This document shows positions 1 to 13,400 of a stretch of 64,000 bases of DNA, piece by piece. The notes below the pieces were generated by a model, which was not told the origin of the DNA, did no database searches, and saw nothing but the letters and a program-made list of their open reading frames with translations. Source of the stretch: Lanius collurio (lineage: Eukaryota > Chordata > Aves > Passeriformes > Laniidae); NCBI GenBank assembly GCA_020086605.1, contig JACBWW010000021.1, positions 3,075,708-3,139,707 of the forward strand, in the 5' to 3' direction. The position numbers and the translations under genes were made by a program. Each line of letters begins with the position of its first letter. The stretch's first letter is position 1.

Positions 1-59
1 TATTTTTTGTGTCATATTGATTAATGGTGCACTAAAATTAACCAAAGACCTTAAAATCA

Positions 60-560
60 GAATGGTTGCAGGAAGCATCCACATCTCAGCATTATTACCA
101 ACAAGAAGGAGCAGTTAAGGGAGATGGCCCTGCAATAGTATGAATATTTAATTAATAATTAGTCATGTAATTTCTCCTCAGGAATTATTATCCCTCAAAC
201 TGGTTTGTGAATTTAATTATTAGCAGCCTTTTTGTTTCCATGTCCCCTCATTACTGTCAGGATTGATGTAACATAAACTTCATTAAAAATTAAAGCAAGA
301 GTCTTAATTACAAGGCTACCCTGACTGAAGTCAGAATTAGCCAAGTCAGTGATGTGCAAATGAGTGCATTATTTAAGAAACATGCTGGAAGTAGTTATGC
401 TAATGTGGAAGGTTCACAGTAGCAGACCTTTTCACTTGCGGTTGCATATTCATTAAATGCACTATGCAAATTTAATGTAGCAGCCTTAGTAATGCGTTGT
501 TAATTTATTCAGATTTATTGAGTAGGACTTAAAAAAATGTACAAATTTAATTACTCTATC
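60..560. promoter_or_regulatory. Candidate conserved non-coding element (POU/homeodomain-rich)
   Basis: This AT-rich block carries many homeodomain-type TAATTA/ATTAAT cores and an exact POU octamer, ATGCAAAT, at 464-471. A related GTGCAAAT lies near 354. There is no repeat homology and no coding potential. This mixture is typical of vertebrate developmental enhancers, but conservation itself cannot be seen in one sequence, so the call rests on composition and motifs. Confidence 0.35.
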
Positions 561-3180
561 TGCTAGAATGATATTAGGAGAGATAGTGGAGGTTTAAAAT
601 GTGTTGATCTGGATTACTGCAGTTTGATGGAGGATGTAGTATCAAAGGACACAATTTTGATAACTAGGCTTGAAAGAATATTTGATTTACTTAGAGAATG
701 ATCTAAGAAATCACTAAAATTGCACACGCTACTTCCCAATAGGAAAGTAAAAAAAAAGTCTCAGTTGTATTAACTTAAGAGCTAAAGCAGTGCTGAGTCC
801 ACAGTCTAATGGATGTAATGATCCTACTGAGACCAGTAAAGGTTATGTATGGAGATCTATGGGAAGCAAAGTGTCTTTGTGGAAAGTTCAGCGGTTGTTA
901 CGTGTTCCTTGGTGATACTGCTGCTCATCAAGTTTAACAACAAGAATCCTGTCACTTTGCAACATTACTGGCAGCATGCAGTCATTTGTTAGCAGTGGCT
1001 GATATGAAGTTTAAATTTCTGGTTTTATTTTTACTTTACAGTCTGCAAAAAAACCCAACACAAAGACTGCAGATTTACCATTGTGGAATAATTCTTATCT
1101 GGTATATTTTTTCCCTGTGAAAATGATACAGATGGAAAAAAAACTATGTTGCTTGCATTGTAGTATTCACTTTGTTACCTATTCAAAATTATCTGGTCTC
1201 TAGTGGAAAGACTCATGCCAGGAAATGCGACCCTGTTAGCACAGAGGAACAGAAAAGCTGAGCTAGAACAATTTGTTTTCAAATGTCTTTGATTCCCCCC
1301 ATGTAACAGTTTCCATATTTTTATTTCCCACCTGATGTTTGGTTTCAGAAAAGTAATTGCTGCAAGTGTGTCTTGTGCTCTTTCAGTAATCAACTTCATA
1401 GCTGGGTATCTGTAAAAGTTCAGATAATTTTCACACACTTCTAAGGACTAAAGCCTGGGCTGCTTACCTGGGCAGTAAGAGTATAAAGGACTCCCTCCTT
1501 CCAGGTGTGATGAGTCCTTGCACATTCTCTTCGGTGTGGGATGGTCTCACTGTTGGCTCACTATTGAATTGTCGAGACATCCAGGGTGTGTCAGGCCACA
1601 GGCTCGATATTATAAATAAGCGACTTCTGTTCCCTTGAAAACGTCTGATCCTGCCTCCCCTTGAAGGAAACAGTCAACAGTCCACTTGTTCCTCTGAGTT
1701 CAAACCTGGGTACTTGCAGCCAGGAAAACTCTGAGCCTTCAGGTCAAGATACCAATGCTGGGCACCGGCAGGTCTGCGTTATGAACCCTTTGGTAAAGCT
1801 CATCTGAGAAGTTCTTTTTCTTCTACTTCTGCCTCTTGTTACTGCTATGGTGAGGCTGCCCTGTCCTCTGAACAACACTGCAGAAACTACTTGACTGTTC
1901 ACTTCTAAGTCCCTAAAAATTAGCTGCCATTTGAAATAATGATAACAATACAAATAATCTGATGTACATTCTTAAGTCTCCATGGGTCTTACAAAACTAA
2001 GAAACCAACCCAATCCTTAAAACCTTCCTCATCTTTTCAGTTTCTCTGTGCTTTACTGGTCTGGGCTAGTGACTTTTATTTTCAGCCAAACCTGATCCAG
2101 TTAACAAATGCTCTTGTGCTGAGCTACCAGCTGGCACCACAGGTTTGACATTGAAATCACTGGGTGAGGAAGACAAGGGGCTGCTCTTTCTGTCGCACTG
2201 CCACCCTCAGTGCATGCCATAGTGCAGCCTGAGAGGACAGCAGCCACTGGCACAAGGGATGCAAACAAGTGGCTGGACACAAAGTCAGGAGGGTCCTTCT
2301 GTGGTAACTGTCCTGTTGAACATGGACTGTACCTACAGCTTCTCTGCCTATGTCTTAGGCTCCTTTCACTGCTAAATATTATAGTACAGATTCCCTGTCC
2401 ATGCTTTTTAATCCCTGCTGGAATCTATCCTGGTTTTGCCAGGTGGCTTGAGGAATCTGGAGAAATCTATCCATCTCTTTCTCTCTGCTCTCCTCATAAA
2501 CAATTGGATCTGTTAGGTTTGGGTAAAAAGCTGACTGCCCAACCTATCAGTTTTGGTTTTCCTTTCATGCAGCAAACTCCTTTCAGATAAACTCTTTTGC
2601 TCCAAAAAGTAGCAATTTCATGACTGCTACACAAAAAGGATCCATAGGAAAGTATTTCCCTCCTCTGACATCAGGCATCTCCCCTGGAACACACAAGGCA
2701 GAGTCTGTAGCACTGTAGGTCAGTTCCCCTCGCAGATCATTGAGGCATTGCCTGCATGTGTGCACACACAGCCCAGGCTTTCTGCAAGTGTTCTGAGGAA
2801 AATTCATCCTCTTTGCCCAAACAAGGATCTATGCAGTATCCTACATCACAACAGTGTTGTTTGAAAGGCATTTATGGTATTGGAAAGCGTTTCATAGTGT
2901 GGCCTCTCTATGTCAGAAACACCAAGAGGTGTGGGTGTGCTTCAGGGCTATTTCCTGCTCCAGAGAGAGATTGTCGTTTCACACACACTTTACTGGAAAT
3001 GGCTCTCTCAGTAAATTCCCATTCACTCTTCTTTTACTTGTTTATCCAGTCACTGGAAATATCTCTTTTCTGTTGAAAGCATAGGCTGACTTATTTGAAA
3101 TAGTTTATTGCAGTACAGTCTTAGAGCTGTGCCTTCATTGTGTGGGTGGGGAGATTAAATGATAGCAGTGTATCCTTGGA
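561..3180. other. Unannotated stretch, nothing recognised
   Basis: This is unique-looking sequence of moderate GC content. The longest frame (126 codons, plus strand, near 2,210-2,590) is overlapped on its 3' side by other short frames and shows no domain. I see no repeat family, RNA gene or promoter signature. Confidence 0.6.
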
Positions 3181-3205
3181 ATAGTTGAATGATTAGGCAC
3201 TTACA

Positions 3206-3247
3206 TCTGTTTAATTAAACAATGAGCTTCAACCTCTGTTTAATTAA
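3206..3247. repeat. Duplicated 13-mer with PacI-type palindrome
   Basis: The 13-mer TCTGTTTAATTAA occurs at 3206-3218 and again at 3235-3247, an offset of 29 bp. Each copy contains the palindrome TTAATTAA. The spacing is close to three helical turns, so two homeodomain-type sites would face the same side of the helix. It may equally be a chance local duplication. Confidence 0.5.
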
Positions 3248-3259
3248 GGACTAGCTCAT

Positions 3260-6200
3260 TTCAGTTGTGGTCGCATGCTGGGAGTTACAGCACTTCTGTA
3301 ATTCAAATCCAAGGATATAATAGAAGTAGGCTGGTCTCGTTCCAATCCTTAATAGCCAGTGGTGCACATCACAAGGCAAAGAGATGATCTGCAGGTGAAC
3401 TATGTAAGAATTGAGGTATTATCAGGGAAAAGGTGTGTTTAAGGCAAGAATTGTGTCAATATGAAGAATGTGAAATCCTATCTGTTGGGTGATAGGGGAG
3501 GTGAAGGCTACCAAATATCATCCATCAATAGCAGTATGTTGTAGTCTGGCTTTACCCCCTGGAAAATCTTGTTTCCTTAACATTATTGCCTTAACTTTGT
3601 CTCTTAAGAACTTTGTCCACATTGCTGAAGGCTGAGGACCTTGTGTTTTTCAATGTAATCTTCTGAAAACAAACTTCACTATGAAAAAAATGCAAATGTC
3701 TTTGTTTTTTTAAAGAAAAAGTAGGATTTGAGAGACAGAGGCTGGAGCTTAGGTTTGAGAACCTTGCTGTATCCCATTTAGCAAATTCACAAAAGAATCT
3801 GGGACTGATCTGGTTTGCTGTGCTGCAAGATTGCCTGCCAGGCAATGGACTTTCCTTTCTTGGTCTTAATTATGAATTTGAGACACACAAACCTTGTTCT
3901 TTAGGGAAACTCAAACCAGTGTTAACTAACAGGGAAAGAAGCAGCAGCCGAACAGAGTGCTGTGTGGTGTTCTCTCAGTACTGAGCTGTGAAAAGGCAAG
4001 AAGAAATTTGTACAGAAATATGAGAAATATAGGCATTATATCTAAATCTGTTGAAAGGGATTCTGAAAAGTTATCAGACCTACAGGTCTAGGTATTTAAG
4101 TCAGGTTGGTTGGGAATTCCAGCTTTCTTGGGACTTGTTACCTTGACTGTCCCTATGGAAGAAGTGCAAAGAGATGATGTTGCAGTGAGTAAATGTGACT
4201 GTTTCCACTTTAATTAGCATGAGCCTATACTGGAATACTTAGGGAAACTGGATTAACTTTCAAACAAACTTGGAATTTGCTCATCTTGTGTTTATCTTGC
4301 ACATGTCTGAAGTCCTGGTAAACCCAAAACCTGATCATCCTCCCCAAGCACCATGTGAACAACACCACAGTTGCATCATGCTTAAGATTTACTCTGGTCC
4401 ATGACTGGTGAGATGGGAGGAATCCCTAAACGACTGAAGTAAGTCCCAACTTGGACACTTGGGGTTTCCAAGGGCTTCTGAGTTTCCAAGCTAAAATGCA
4501 AGGCCGAGAGATCATAAAGTGCCTGCATGTCCCTGTCTCCCAGCAGCTGCAGCACACCTTGTGCAACACCAGGCCATTCCCCATCTGGCAGCGGGGAGTC
4601 TTGTGGCAGTGCTTGGTACTTTTTCTGTCCTGGAAAGGACAGGATTTTGGTGGATTCCTTTTTACAAACGTGCCAAGGTTTGGGCTTACTGAACTTGAAT
4701 TTTGAAATAAGAGGTTAGTTTGCAAGTAGCCACTTTTTTACTAAGATAAAGTACTTTTTTTAAAATAAGCATTTTCAAAATAAGAAATTTAATATGCATA
4801 GGTTTAATTTTGGCAAGTCGGTCTGTGTATGTATACATAATCAAAACAGTACCTTTTGTTGGAGAATGCCAAGCATTCATCTCAAATGAGAGTTGTAAGG
4901 ACTAAAAACAGCAAGAATTTTGGCAGAGATGATCTCATGCTCTGATACATGCAGTTACTGTAACACAGTAGCTGAAGCGTTGCACTCTGAATGGGTTTCG
5001 TCTGTATTTCCGTGCTGTTTCTTCAGGGTGTGTCTGTGTGGTATCTGCTGACAGAGATGAGGTACAAGGTTATGTTGCTTTTTGCACTGACACTTGGTGC
5101 ATTTTGTTTGCTGCAGTTGTAGCAGCAGCAATTCAGGAGGTGCCCACGTGTGACCTGTTGGCCCTCCTGCAGTGACAGCCATTGCCAGACTGTCCCTATG
5201 GCTTTACAAAGATGATGCACAGAAAACTGCAGTTACTGCATTGCGCCAGCAGCACATTATTTTACTGAACCTTAAAATGGATGTGGCTTTCTTGTTAAAC
5301 AGCCCTGTGCTTCAGTTTCTTGTGGGAACTTTAAAAGCACTGGGTTAGTCTGGACCCTGGGCAGGCAGAGCAGCTGAAGGCTGAATCCTCAGTGGGGATA
5401 CTACAGCCCAGTGAATAATGGCTCTGCTTCTGTGGGTCTTATTCTTGTTGCAGATTACATTGGGTTTAATCAAGTTCATGAGTTTGGGCAGCCTCTCATC
5501 TTCCTGACTCTCTGCTCTCCATCCTCCACCTAGTACATTAACTGGAGGAAAAATTTATGATCTCATTAGTTTTGCATATTGCTTCACTTAGGACAAATTG
5601 AAGCTTAAAAATGTCACTCAACTTCAACCTGTTATGAAAGCATTTAATCCACCAAAGACTACTCAGGTGTTTCTGAGCCATTTGACAACTCTGACATCCT
5701 GTAAAAGTTACATAAAAATGGACTCACAGTTGCTTCTGATCACCCAGATCACTGCAGGTTCTAAGTTTGGCTTCTGCAGAGGTGTTCTTGGCTGTGCCAA
5801 GCCTCACTCCAAGTGTGTTCAGATGTGCTTCCCTGCAGTTTTACAAATTCTGCAAGAGCAGGCCAGCATGGGGGTGAAGTGAGGCAGCTTCTCCCTCTGT
5901 TGGCTGAGGCCCTGCCTCTTCCAGTTCTTGTTGTTCTCTCTGTATTTTACAGCACTTTCTGTAAGGCATTGGCCATCTCTGCTTGAGTCTTACCAAGCTC
6001 ATCCTCTGAACCTCTGCCCCAGGGAGTTCTGGAAGTTGAATCCTGGCACTCCCTTCCTGTGCAGCAGACATTTGCTTTATGTGGTACAGAGGGAGAGCTG
6101 CTGCTGCTGGAGCTGCTGTTGCCCTGGTCCCCAAGCTATTTCATACTCTGGCAATCAATGGCCTAGGATTTCTATCATTTTAGGTGTTGCTGTTCATTAG

Positions 6201-7050
6201 CAGTTTTCAGGGAATGATAAACATCCCATCTCCTCCCTGAAAAACCTCTTCTCAACTTGTATGAGACATGATTTGAAAAGCTAGGGTCTCTCAGGGGCTC
6301 TGCACACAACTGGGAACTCCAGCACACAACTTGGTAGCAAATGAAGAGGAATGTTTATTTTCTTTAAGCTGCCATATCAAATTTCTGTGTTACAAAAAAA
6401 TCAAACCTATGCTTTGTTTGGAAAAATCCGTGTTTGAGAAATTTCAGGAGTTTGGTTAAATTATCTGAGTCATCTTTTTATTACCTCATACCAAATGTAT
6501 CCTGAGGGAGGACTCCAAGAGTTTTGCTATAGGAATCAGGTGTATCTTCCATTCCACTGTCAACCTCTTCCCTCCATTCTGACTTTGCATGTGAATTTTT
6601 AACTTGAGAGAAAACCTTGTGTAGATGGAGATTAATTTCCTGATGCAGTTCTTGACAGCACTAACAGGTTGTGATATTCTGAGATAATGCTGCACCTCAC
6701 ACTTCCTGCTGTTTAAAGCAATTATTTTTCATATGAGATATGTTGGTCCTACACAGGGATTTTTACAGGTGTCCTTGTATCCCATGGCAAAGATTTGAGG
6801 CCTGGGGCTACTTTTTCTATGTCATCGTCATAATTCCAACATAGATAAGCTATTTTGGGGGCCCCTTTTCTGTCAAGTCTTTGGAATTTACAGGCTGTCT
6901 CCCTTGCCCTCTTTGTCAGACACTAAGGCTCTCTTGCCTTAACCGAAGATGATTTGCCATATGGTGAAGTGTGTTTGTTCTCTATTAAATGTTTTTAATT
7001 GCAGTATGTTTACAAAGAGCTCTGTAAATACTTACATATCTGATGCAGCT
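3260..7050. other. Unannotated stretch, nothing recognised
   Basis: No gene or repeat family was recognised. The only notable local feature is a short CTG run at 6098-6109 within a CTG-rich tract up to about 6120. Frames at 5,598-5,882, 5,841-6,134 and 5,928-6,200 overlap on both strands and look like chance frames. Confidence 0.55.
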
Positions 7051-7059
7051 AGAAATTTG

Positions 7060-7400
7060 TTTTATGCTGGATTTTCCTGGGACTATTCCAAATGATGCTG
7101 TTCAGAGAAGTTAAATTGCATTTGCTGCCATTCAGTGCTTAATGACAGCATGCCCAGCGTGGGGCTGGATGGCATCGTGCTTTCCATGAATCCATAAATA
7201 AGACCTCAAAAGGATTACTTCAAATGATATACGTGAGTAAGCTCCCAGTGAGGTCTGGCAGGAATGCCTGCTCTGGTAGCACTAGTGAAATTACTCGTAT
7301 GATTTACAGCCAGAAACTCAGCCAATGTAATTAATTTTAAACTCTGTTGTTTGCACTAGGATTTCACATTGATTTTTGTAAGGTGTCCCAGTATGACTTC
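7060..7400. promoter_or_regulatory. Candidate conserved non-coding element
   Basis: This non-repetitive block contains TAATTAATT at 7328-7336 and several GCATTTG/AATGCC-type words, and it has no coding frame. It resembles the base texture of vertebrate conserved elements more than its flanks do. This is a judgement from composition only. Confidence 0.25.
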
Positions 7401-10400
7401 TGCACATAAACAGAGTCTGAGTCTGTCAGAGCTTTTTCTAAAGGCTGCTTACTGCCTTCCATGAAAAGTTTAATTTGAGGGAGAGATTGGGCTTCCCAAG
7501 AGCAGAAAATAAAATCAAGCTTCAGACTTGCAGAAACAGTGCTTCTGTAAAGACCTCAGTCACTGTAATATTGATTTTCAGCTAAAACTGCTATGTAAAA
7601 GCCTACTAGGTATCTTAAGTATTTACAGATATAAATTAGAGATGTGAAGTGTGCGTATGCCAAGTCAGCACCAAGCAACCCCATCTGAGAAACTGTAGTA
7701 TGTGAAGTGCAAAAAATTCTTAGCTGGGTAAAATCAGAGAATGGGCTAAATGATTTGTTGGAATACACATTGTGTAATTGTAGAGCTGTCAAAATATTTA
7801 TTAATCATGTTTGGATCCTATGAAAACCGTTTCTAAATGTTCTTGGAGGAAAACCAGAAAATCTCAAGTTATGCAGGGCAATTTAATTGCTGTAACAAGT
7901 AGAGAATATTCCACTTAAATTCCTATTCAACAGACTTAGTTCCATTTCGCAGCCAAGTTGTTTCCATGTTGTACAGCCCAGGTACAGCTATTTAGTATCA
8001 TCTCTTTCAGAAATATCATCTATCCCCACACCAAGGCATGGAAGGAAAACTTACACAAGTAAGACCAAATTCAGGCTCTTGGGCAATGCCATCCTTGGTT
8101 TTAGCTGGCCCTCAAGCTGTCCTAAACTTCTCCATGAATATTCTTTAGAGACAGCAGACATGAGAACCACCGTGGGCCTGTTTTGTGTTTCCTGAGGCCT
8201 TGGGAGTATCTGTGCCCAGCAGCACCAAGGTGGGAAGGGGTATCAGCTACTGGATAAAAGTTGTGCAGGGAAAGGGTCCAGCCTGCTTTGCTACACAGCT
8301 ACGAGTGTGTATATGGGAAAATGTGTGAGGAACTTCCACTGCTGATTTTGGAATCCTTTTGTGTTGCTTCTTTTACATAAGTAGAACTAAGTTACATAAG
8401 TGCACTGGATCCTCTGCAGACTGACTACAGAGCTTTATTTGCAAATGGAATGTGCTTTCCCTATCTTCTTATCCTTGGACTTAGAATGCATCATAACAAA
8501 ACAGGCAGTATTTAATGTAATGAAGTCTTTGATTTTTGTGCCTCTGTAGCTTGGAGAAGTCAGAGCAATAATAAATTATTTCAAAAAGTACATTTAGGTT
8601 AGGATTTCATAGCTGCCATAGGTACTGGGCATAAATGGCCTGGGTAAGGGAGCCAGGGGATGCAGGAGTACCACGGGTGGGAGTATTGTGACATTAACTG
8701 TGACACCATGGCAGCATCTCACTGAAGAAATTCACGAGGAAAAAGTTTGGAATGAAGAATATTCAGAGCCAAATACTTTTCTGGTGTAAGTTACTTTGGG
8801 TGTACTGGCAGGCTTGTGTGATTTGAGGATATGCATTTTTATCACAAGAGAATTTCTTCTTCCAGGATATTGCACTGTGAAACATTAGAGCTCTAAAGCA
8901 CCTTGATTCTCCAGCATCCTTTAAGTTTTAAATGTCTGTCTTTTGGGTATGGTCTTAATAGACTGGGGCTTTAGGACCAGTTTCTCTGAGAAGCAGTTCT
9001 GTTCAAGAAGGGCCCTTGACACCATTCTGGCTTAATGCTAGACACATCTGCTGCTACTTGGGCAAAATTGACACTGTCTAGAGAGCAAAGCAATCACCTG
9101 CTGTAGCATTACAGAGCATTTACACTTGAGCCATATTACCAGGCAGTAAATCTTGACCTTTAGGAGTTCAGAGATTAGATTTCTTTGCTACAAGCGCTCA
9201 AGATATTGTTAGGCATTTGTTGCTATTCAAAGCAGATTTCAGGGGTTACCTATGGGTTTAAATCATAGCCTCAATCATTATTGGAAGGTTCTTTTAAAGC
9301 TGAGATGGCTTCGAATAAAAACTAGGATTACTTTTACATTTATTGTTAGTAGTTGTCGAGAAGCAAATGTGGGGGAAGGAAGGGGTTGTGGAGGCGAAGA
9401 CATTGCTCTAAGTTTCAGTGTTTATTTCTATGTGAACAGATATTTTACAGTGTTTGGAGAGAAATGGCTTCTTTTCAATGTGGACAAGAGATGCACTTAT
9501 TCCACTGGGATGATAAACTAAAAGTTGTATTCAAAATAGGACTGAAGATAGACACAGTTTAAAAGAAACTATTTTGAAAATAGGAACCCCTCAGATAATC
9601 ACTGACTTAAACAGACACAGGGTTAATTGTTCATTAATAATGAGGAATGCCTGAAAGCTTGTGCTTTATATTGTGTACAAACCAAGCACTGCACAAGGGG
9701 AGTCAGGCAGATGCCAAAAGGTGTTCATGAGCCTTCCCTACTAACAGGAACCCTTCGTTCCCCTTGCAGAATAGCACTGATGATCAGGTTTGTGTAGGTG
9801 CTCACAGCAGTTTACTGGGACTCTCATCTCCTTTAGCAGCAAGGTAGAAGATCAAAACTCATAAGACATTTTTTCCTCTCTTTCTACCATTTCCCCAAAC
9901 CATTGCAGTGTCTCAAATCCTTATTTCTTTTTTTTTTTATCCCAAGCTTATTTAAAAAAAAAAAAGTTAGTTATGAAAGAAATCAGTTTTCATCCAAAGT
10001 TTTTTTAAAATAATGCATTTTTAAAAAGTAACTATAAACCCAGATATAAAATGGAAAGCTAATGACTGAAGAGCAGTACAGTAAGAGTCTGTTGTACCTG
10101 ATAGTAAAAGCATGTTCTGCATGGCACTAGAGTTAAAATGTGGTGGTAATTCTGGAATGAATTCAGAAAAGAATCAGCCAGAAGAGTAAGGGATTTTTGC
10201 CCTTTGCTCAGGCCAATGTTCCAGAGCTGGAACACACCCTAACCCTCTGGGCATTGTATTAGAGAAGGCTTGGAGATCACTCGGAGAGTACAGGCAAGGG
10301 AAACTTTTATTGAGGAAAGGAAGCACGATTAAAGTGATTAACTACCATGAAACAGTTCATTACAGAGTCCTTTAAAGTCCAAGTCTCCCGGCCCCCAGGG

Positions 10401-13400
10401 TTTCACTTGCTTGCTTTTTTTAATCCTGTAAAGTAAAATAATAGTGACTTTTTTTCCTGTAGAAAGGAAGGGAAAGCTTAACAAAGGGGAGGAGCTCGGA
10501 AGGGGGCAGAACCTTTTGCCTTATTGCTCTTTGAAATCTGTAATTGATATTGTAAAACTTCCCAATGAAACACACTTTTCCAGGCCTTCAGAGGCCATAA
10601 ACTCCAGAGTTATTTTGCTAAGCCTCACAATTGAAAAGTGTAAGAATGTGTTGAACTGGCTGGACAACCTTCAGCTGAGCAGTTCCACTCCTCTGTGCAG
10701 ATGACAAACACCATCCTCCCAAATCCCAGGTCTTGTTCCCTGTTCTGTGATAACTAGGCATTAAAAACAACAGAGGGAACCTTAACTGGTCAGCTAAAAT
10801 TGTCTAGATCTCTTTGGACACATTAGCTGTCTCACAAGGTATTAGAGTTTGGCCTTGCACAGCTGGTCTTGCAGTCTTTGAAATCCCGACCAGTGAGAAC
10901 AGACTTTGGCCTTGGAAGACACACTGTGTTGTATTCCTAAATGCTACAATATTTGCTGCTTGTTTGAAACAGTATCCTTAATATAGGACATGGTCTTTTG
11001 ATGAAAATAAAATACGGGGAAACAATCCAGTTGTGACTGACTATGCCAAACCCGTGTAGAAGTTTTTGTTTTGACTTGTTGCCCTCCCACTTCCCCCCCC
11101 AGAAGACTCCCTGTTGGTGCCAGCAAATGCATGGTGTGCAGTGGTTGCTATGGTAATAATTTCTAGTAATGAGTTAGTGTTATAAATGGCTAGGATTTAA
11201 TGAAGAGTTCCCTCAGGAATATCCTGATCAGTTTGGTTATGCATCCCTGTGAGACATGGCCGGGTGCTGGGCATTCACCCACTGCAGCAGAACCAGGGCA
11301 GCTGTGGTGGTTCAGCACTCCTGAAATCTCCCACGCTTTTCGCAAGCTAATTCTGTAGCAAACACAAGTAAAGGGTGCAGAGCTTACCAAGGACTGGGGC
11401 TCGCAATCTGCACGGATCTGCTTCTCTGAGGGGGGCACTCTGTGCAGCTTTGTGCTGATTTACTGGGGGGGCAAGAAGATTTTCAGATTTACAAAAGCTG
11501 AAAGAATTCTGCATTCTGTTTAAAACAGAGTGATTCCATTCCTGTGTATACAGATATTTTTTACTGTTCCGAAGGGTCCGTGCAGTGTGCAAAAGCAAGT
11601 GATACCTTTATATGGCAATTTGCAAACCTCAAACCAGATGTAAAATGTGTGGTTTTGAAAAAAATTTGCACTTTAGATCTTTACAGAAACTCATCATATT
11701 ATGTTTTAATAGCGCAGGTGTCTTTCCCAATTTGAATCTTAATAAGTCTTAATTTCATTTTGAGACTGTGGAGAACTGGTTAACTTGGTTTAGCAATCAG
11801 TAATGTATTCCTTCCTGGAAGTCCAGAGACTTAAATTAAGGCTGTCAAACAGTAATAAGGTTGCTACCAAATATGTTAGGAGCCAGTGTACAGGTACTTG
11901 TAATGCTCCATCACATGGATAGAGGTTAAGGGACCAGTCATTTTATGAGGCCACATACGGGTTCTCCTGCAGTTTTGCAAAACAGAAAATGGCTTAGTCT
12001 TTTTAGCAGAGGAGATTCAATGTGGTGTTTATTCTTTGAAAACAGTGCATGGGAGAATGGAGTTTAAAAAGGGGGGTTTAATTTGTCAAATACAGATCTG
12101 GCTTTACTTATGTTTTCCTTGGGGCAGTCTCTCTAAAGGTACTTCGTAAACCAAGATCAGTCCACACCAAAAGAAAAGATCCAGGCAGCTGCTTCCCTCT
12201 GAAGGCGGGTCTGGGGTCTGGCCTGGGCTGAATCAAAATCTCACTAACTGCTGGTGTTTGTGGTTGGGTTTTTCCTGATCAGGAGTTGAAACCAAACACA
12301 AGTTGGTAGAAATGTGTTATAAGCTGACATGAGGCACTGAACCCATTTGTTGTATGTTAATTTATCTGAAATGAAAGTACCTGGGTCACATGTAACATAT
12401 TTTTGGTTCATCCACATGCCAAACTTAATACTTGGGTTGGGTAATTAGGAAAAGAGCATTTTTTTCCTAGACTTTAAACGCTGTTCAGAAGTTATATATT
12501 TTATAGTGAGATTGTTTAGAATTGACTTTGTCTGAACAGCCACATTTTCATCTCAAGTATTTTAAAATGTGAGGCTTTGTTAGACCCCTCAGATTCTTTG
12601 GCTGTGTCTCACTCAGATAATCTCTGCTGTTCCCCTTCTACAAGAGTACCAAGGGTTCTATTGTCAAGGGCCTTGTTTGTCAGACTGTGTTAATGCATCT
12701 TTAATCATTCTTTTTCCTCTTTCTTATTCATTTGCTGCATAGTTCTAGGTGGAATTGCCTCTTCAGATTTTTTCTGTCTTGCAGTGGTATATTCAGGCTC
12801 AAATTGTTGTGCTCAGTAGTGCCATTGTCACATTATAACAAGGAAGATGCTTCATCATGTGTTGGAAAATGAGCCAAAATCTTCTGCTAGGAGCTGAGGG
12901 ATCATGTTGTAGAAAAACATTCATTTTTAAGCACCAAGTCATTACACTGGAAAAGGACACATTAAAGCTGTCAAAGTATTTTCACTCTGTAGTGCCAGGG
13001 TATCACATTAACAAGTTGCAGGGCATGAGGTTTTCAGTATTCCTATTTACTAAGGTGTACAACGCAGATGTTTTTAAATGGGAAGTTTTCCTCTGGATTA
13101 TGAGTTTGACAGTTGCTAACAGAAAATTTTGATTTCAAAATATTAGCAAATTAGATAATACTATTTGGCAAGTCTAATTAATGCAGCCAGTTCAGGCACT
13201 GCTTCCTTAACTGTTGCTGCTATATAATTACGATCTTATATTTGTCTCCATATTTAATATTTCAGTAGAAGGCAGCAAAGTAATGTAGACTGTCTCATTG
13301 TTAATCCAGTAGTTATATATTTTTGCTTATATGCTGGTCAGGAAAAGGAGAAAAGGTATAAGTGAAAGATGGTGAGGGAAAGAGGTCTAGCCAGGGACAG

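Noticed and set aside
6098..6120. CTG repeat as an expandable or coding tract
   Set aside because: It has only four perfect units and lies outside any supported gene.
9928..9965. T11-A12 inverted tract as a possible hairpin RNA or terminator
   Set aside because: It is a homopolymer pair only, with no transcript context. Likely mutational slippage.
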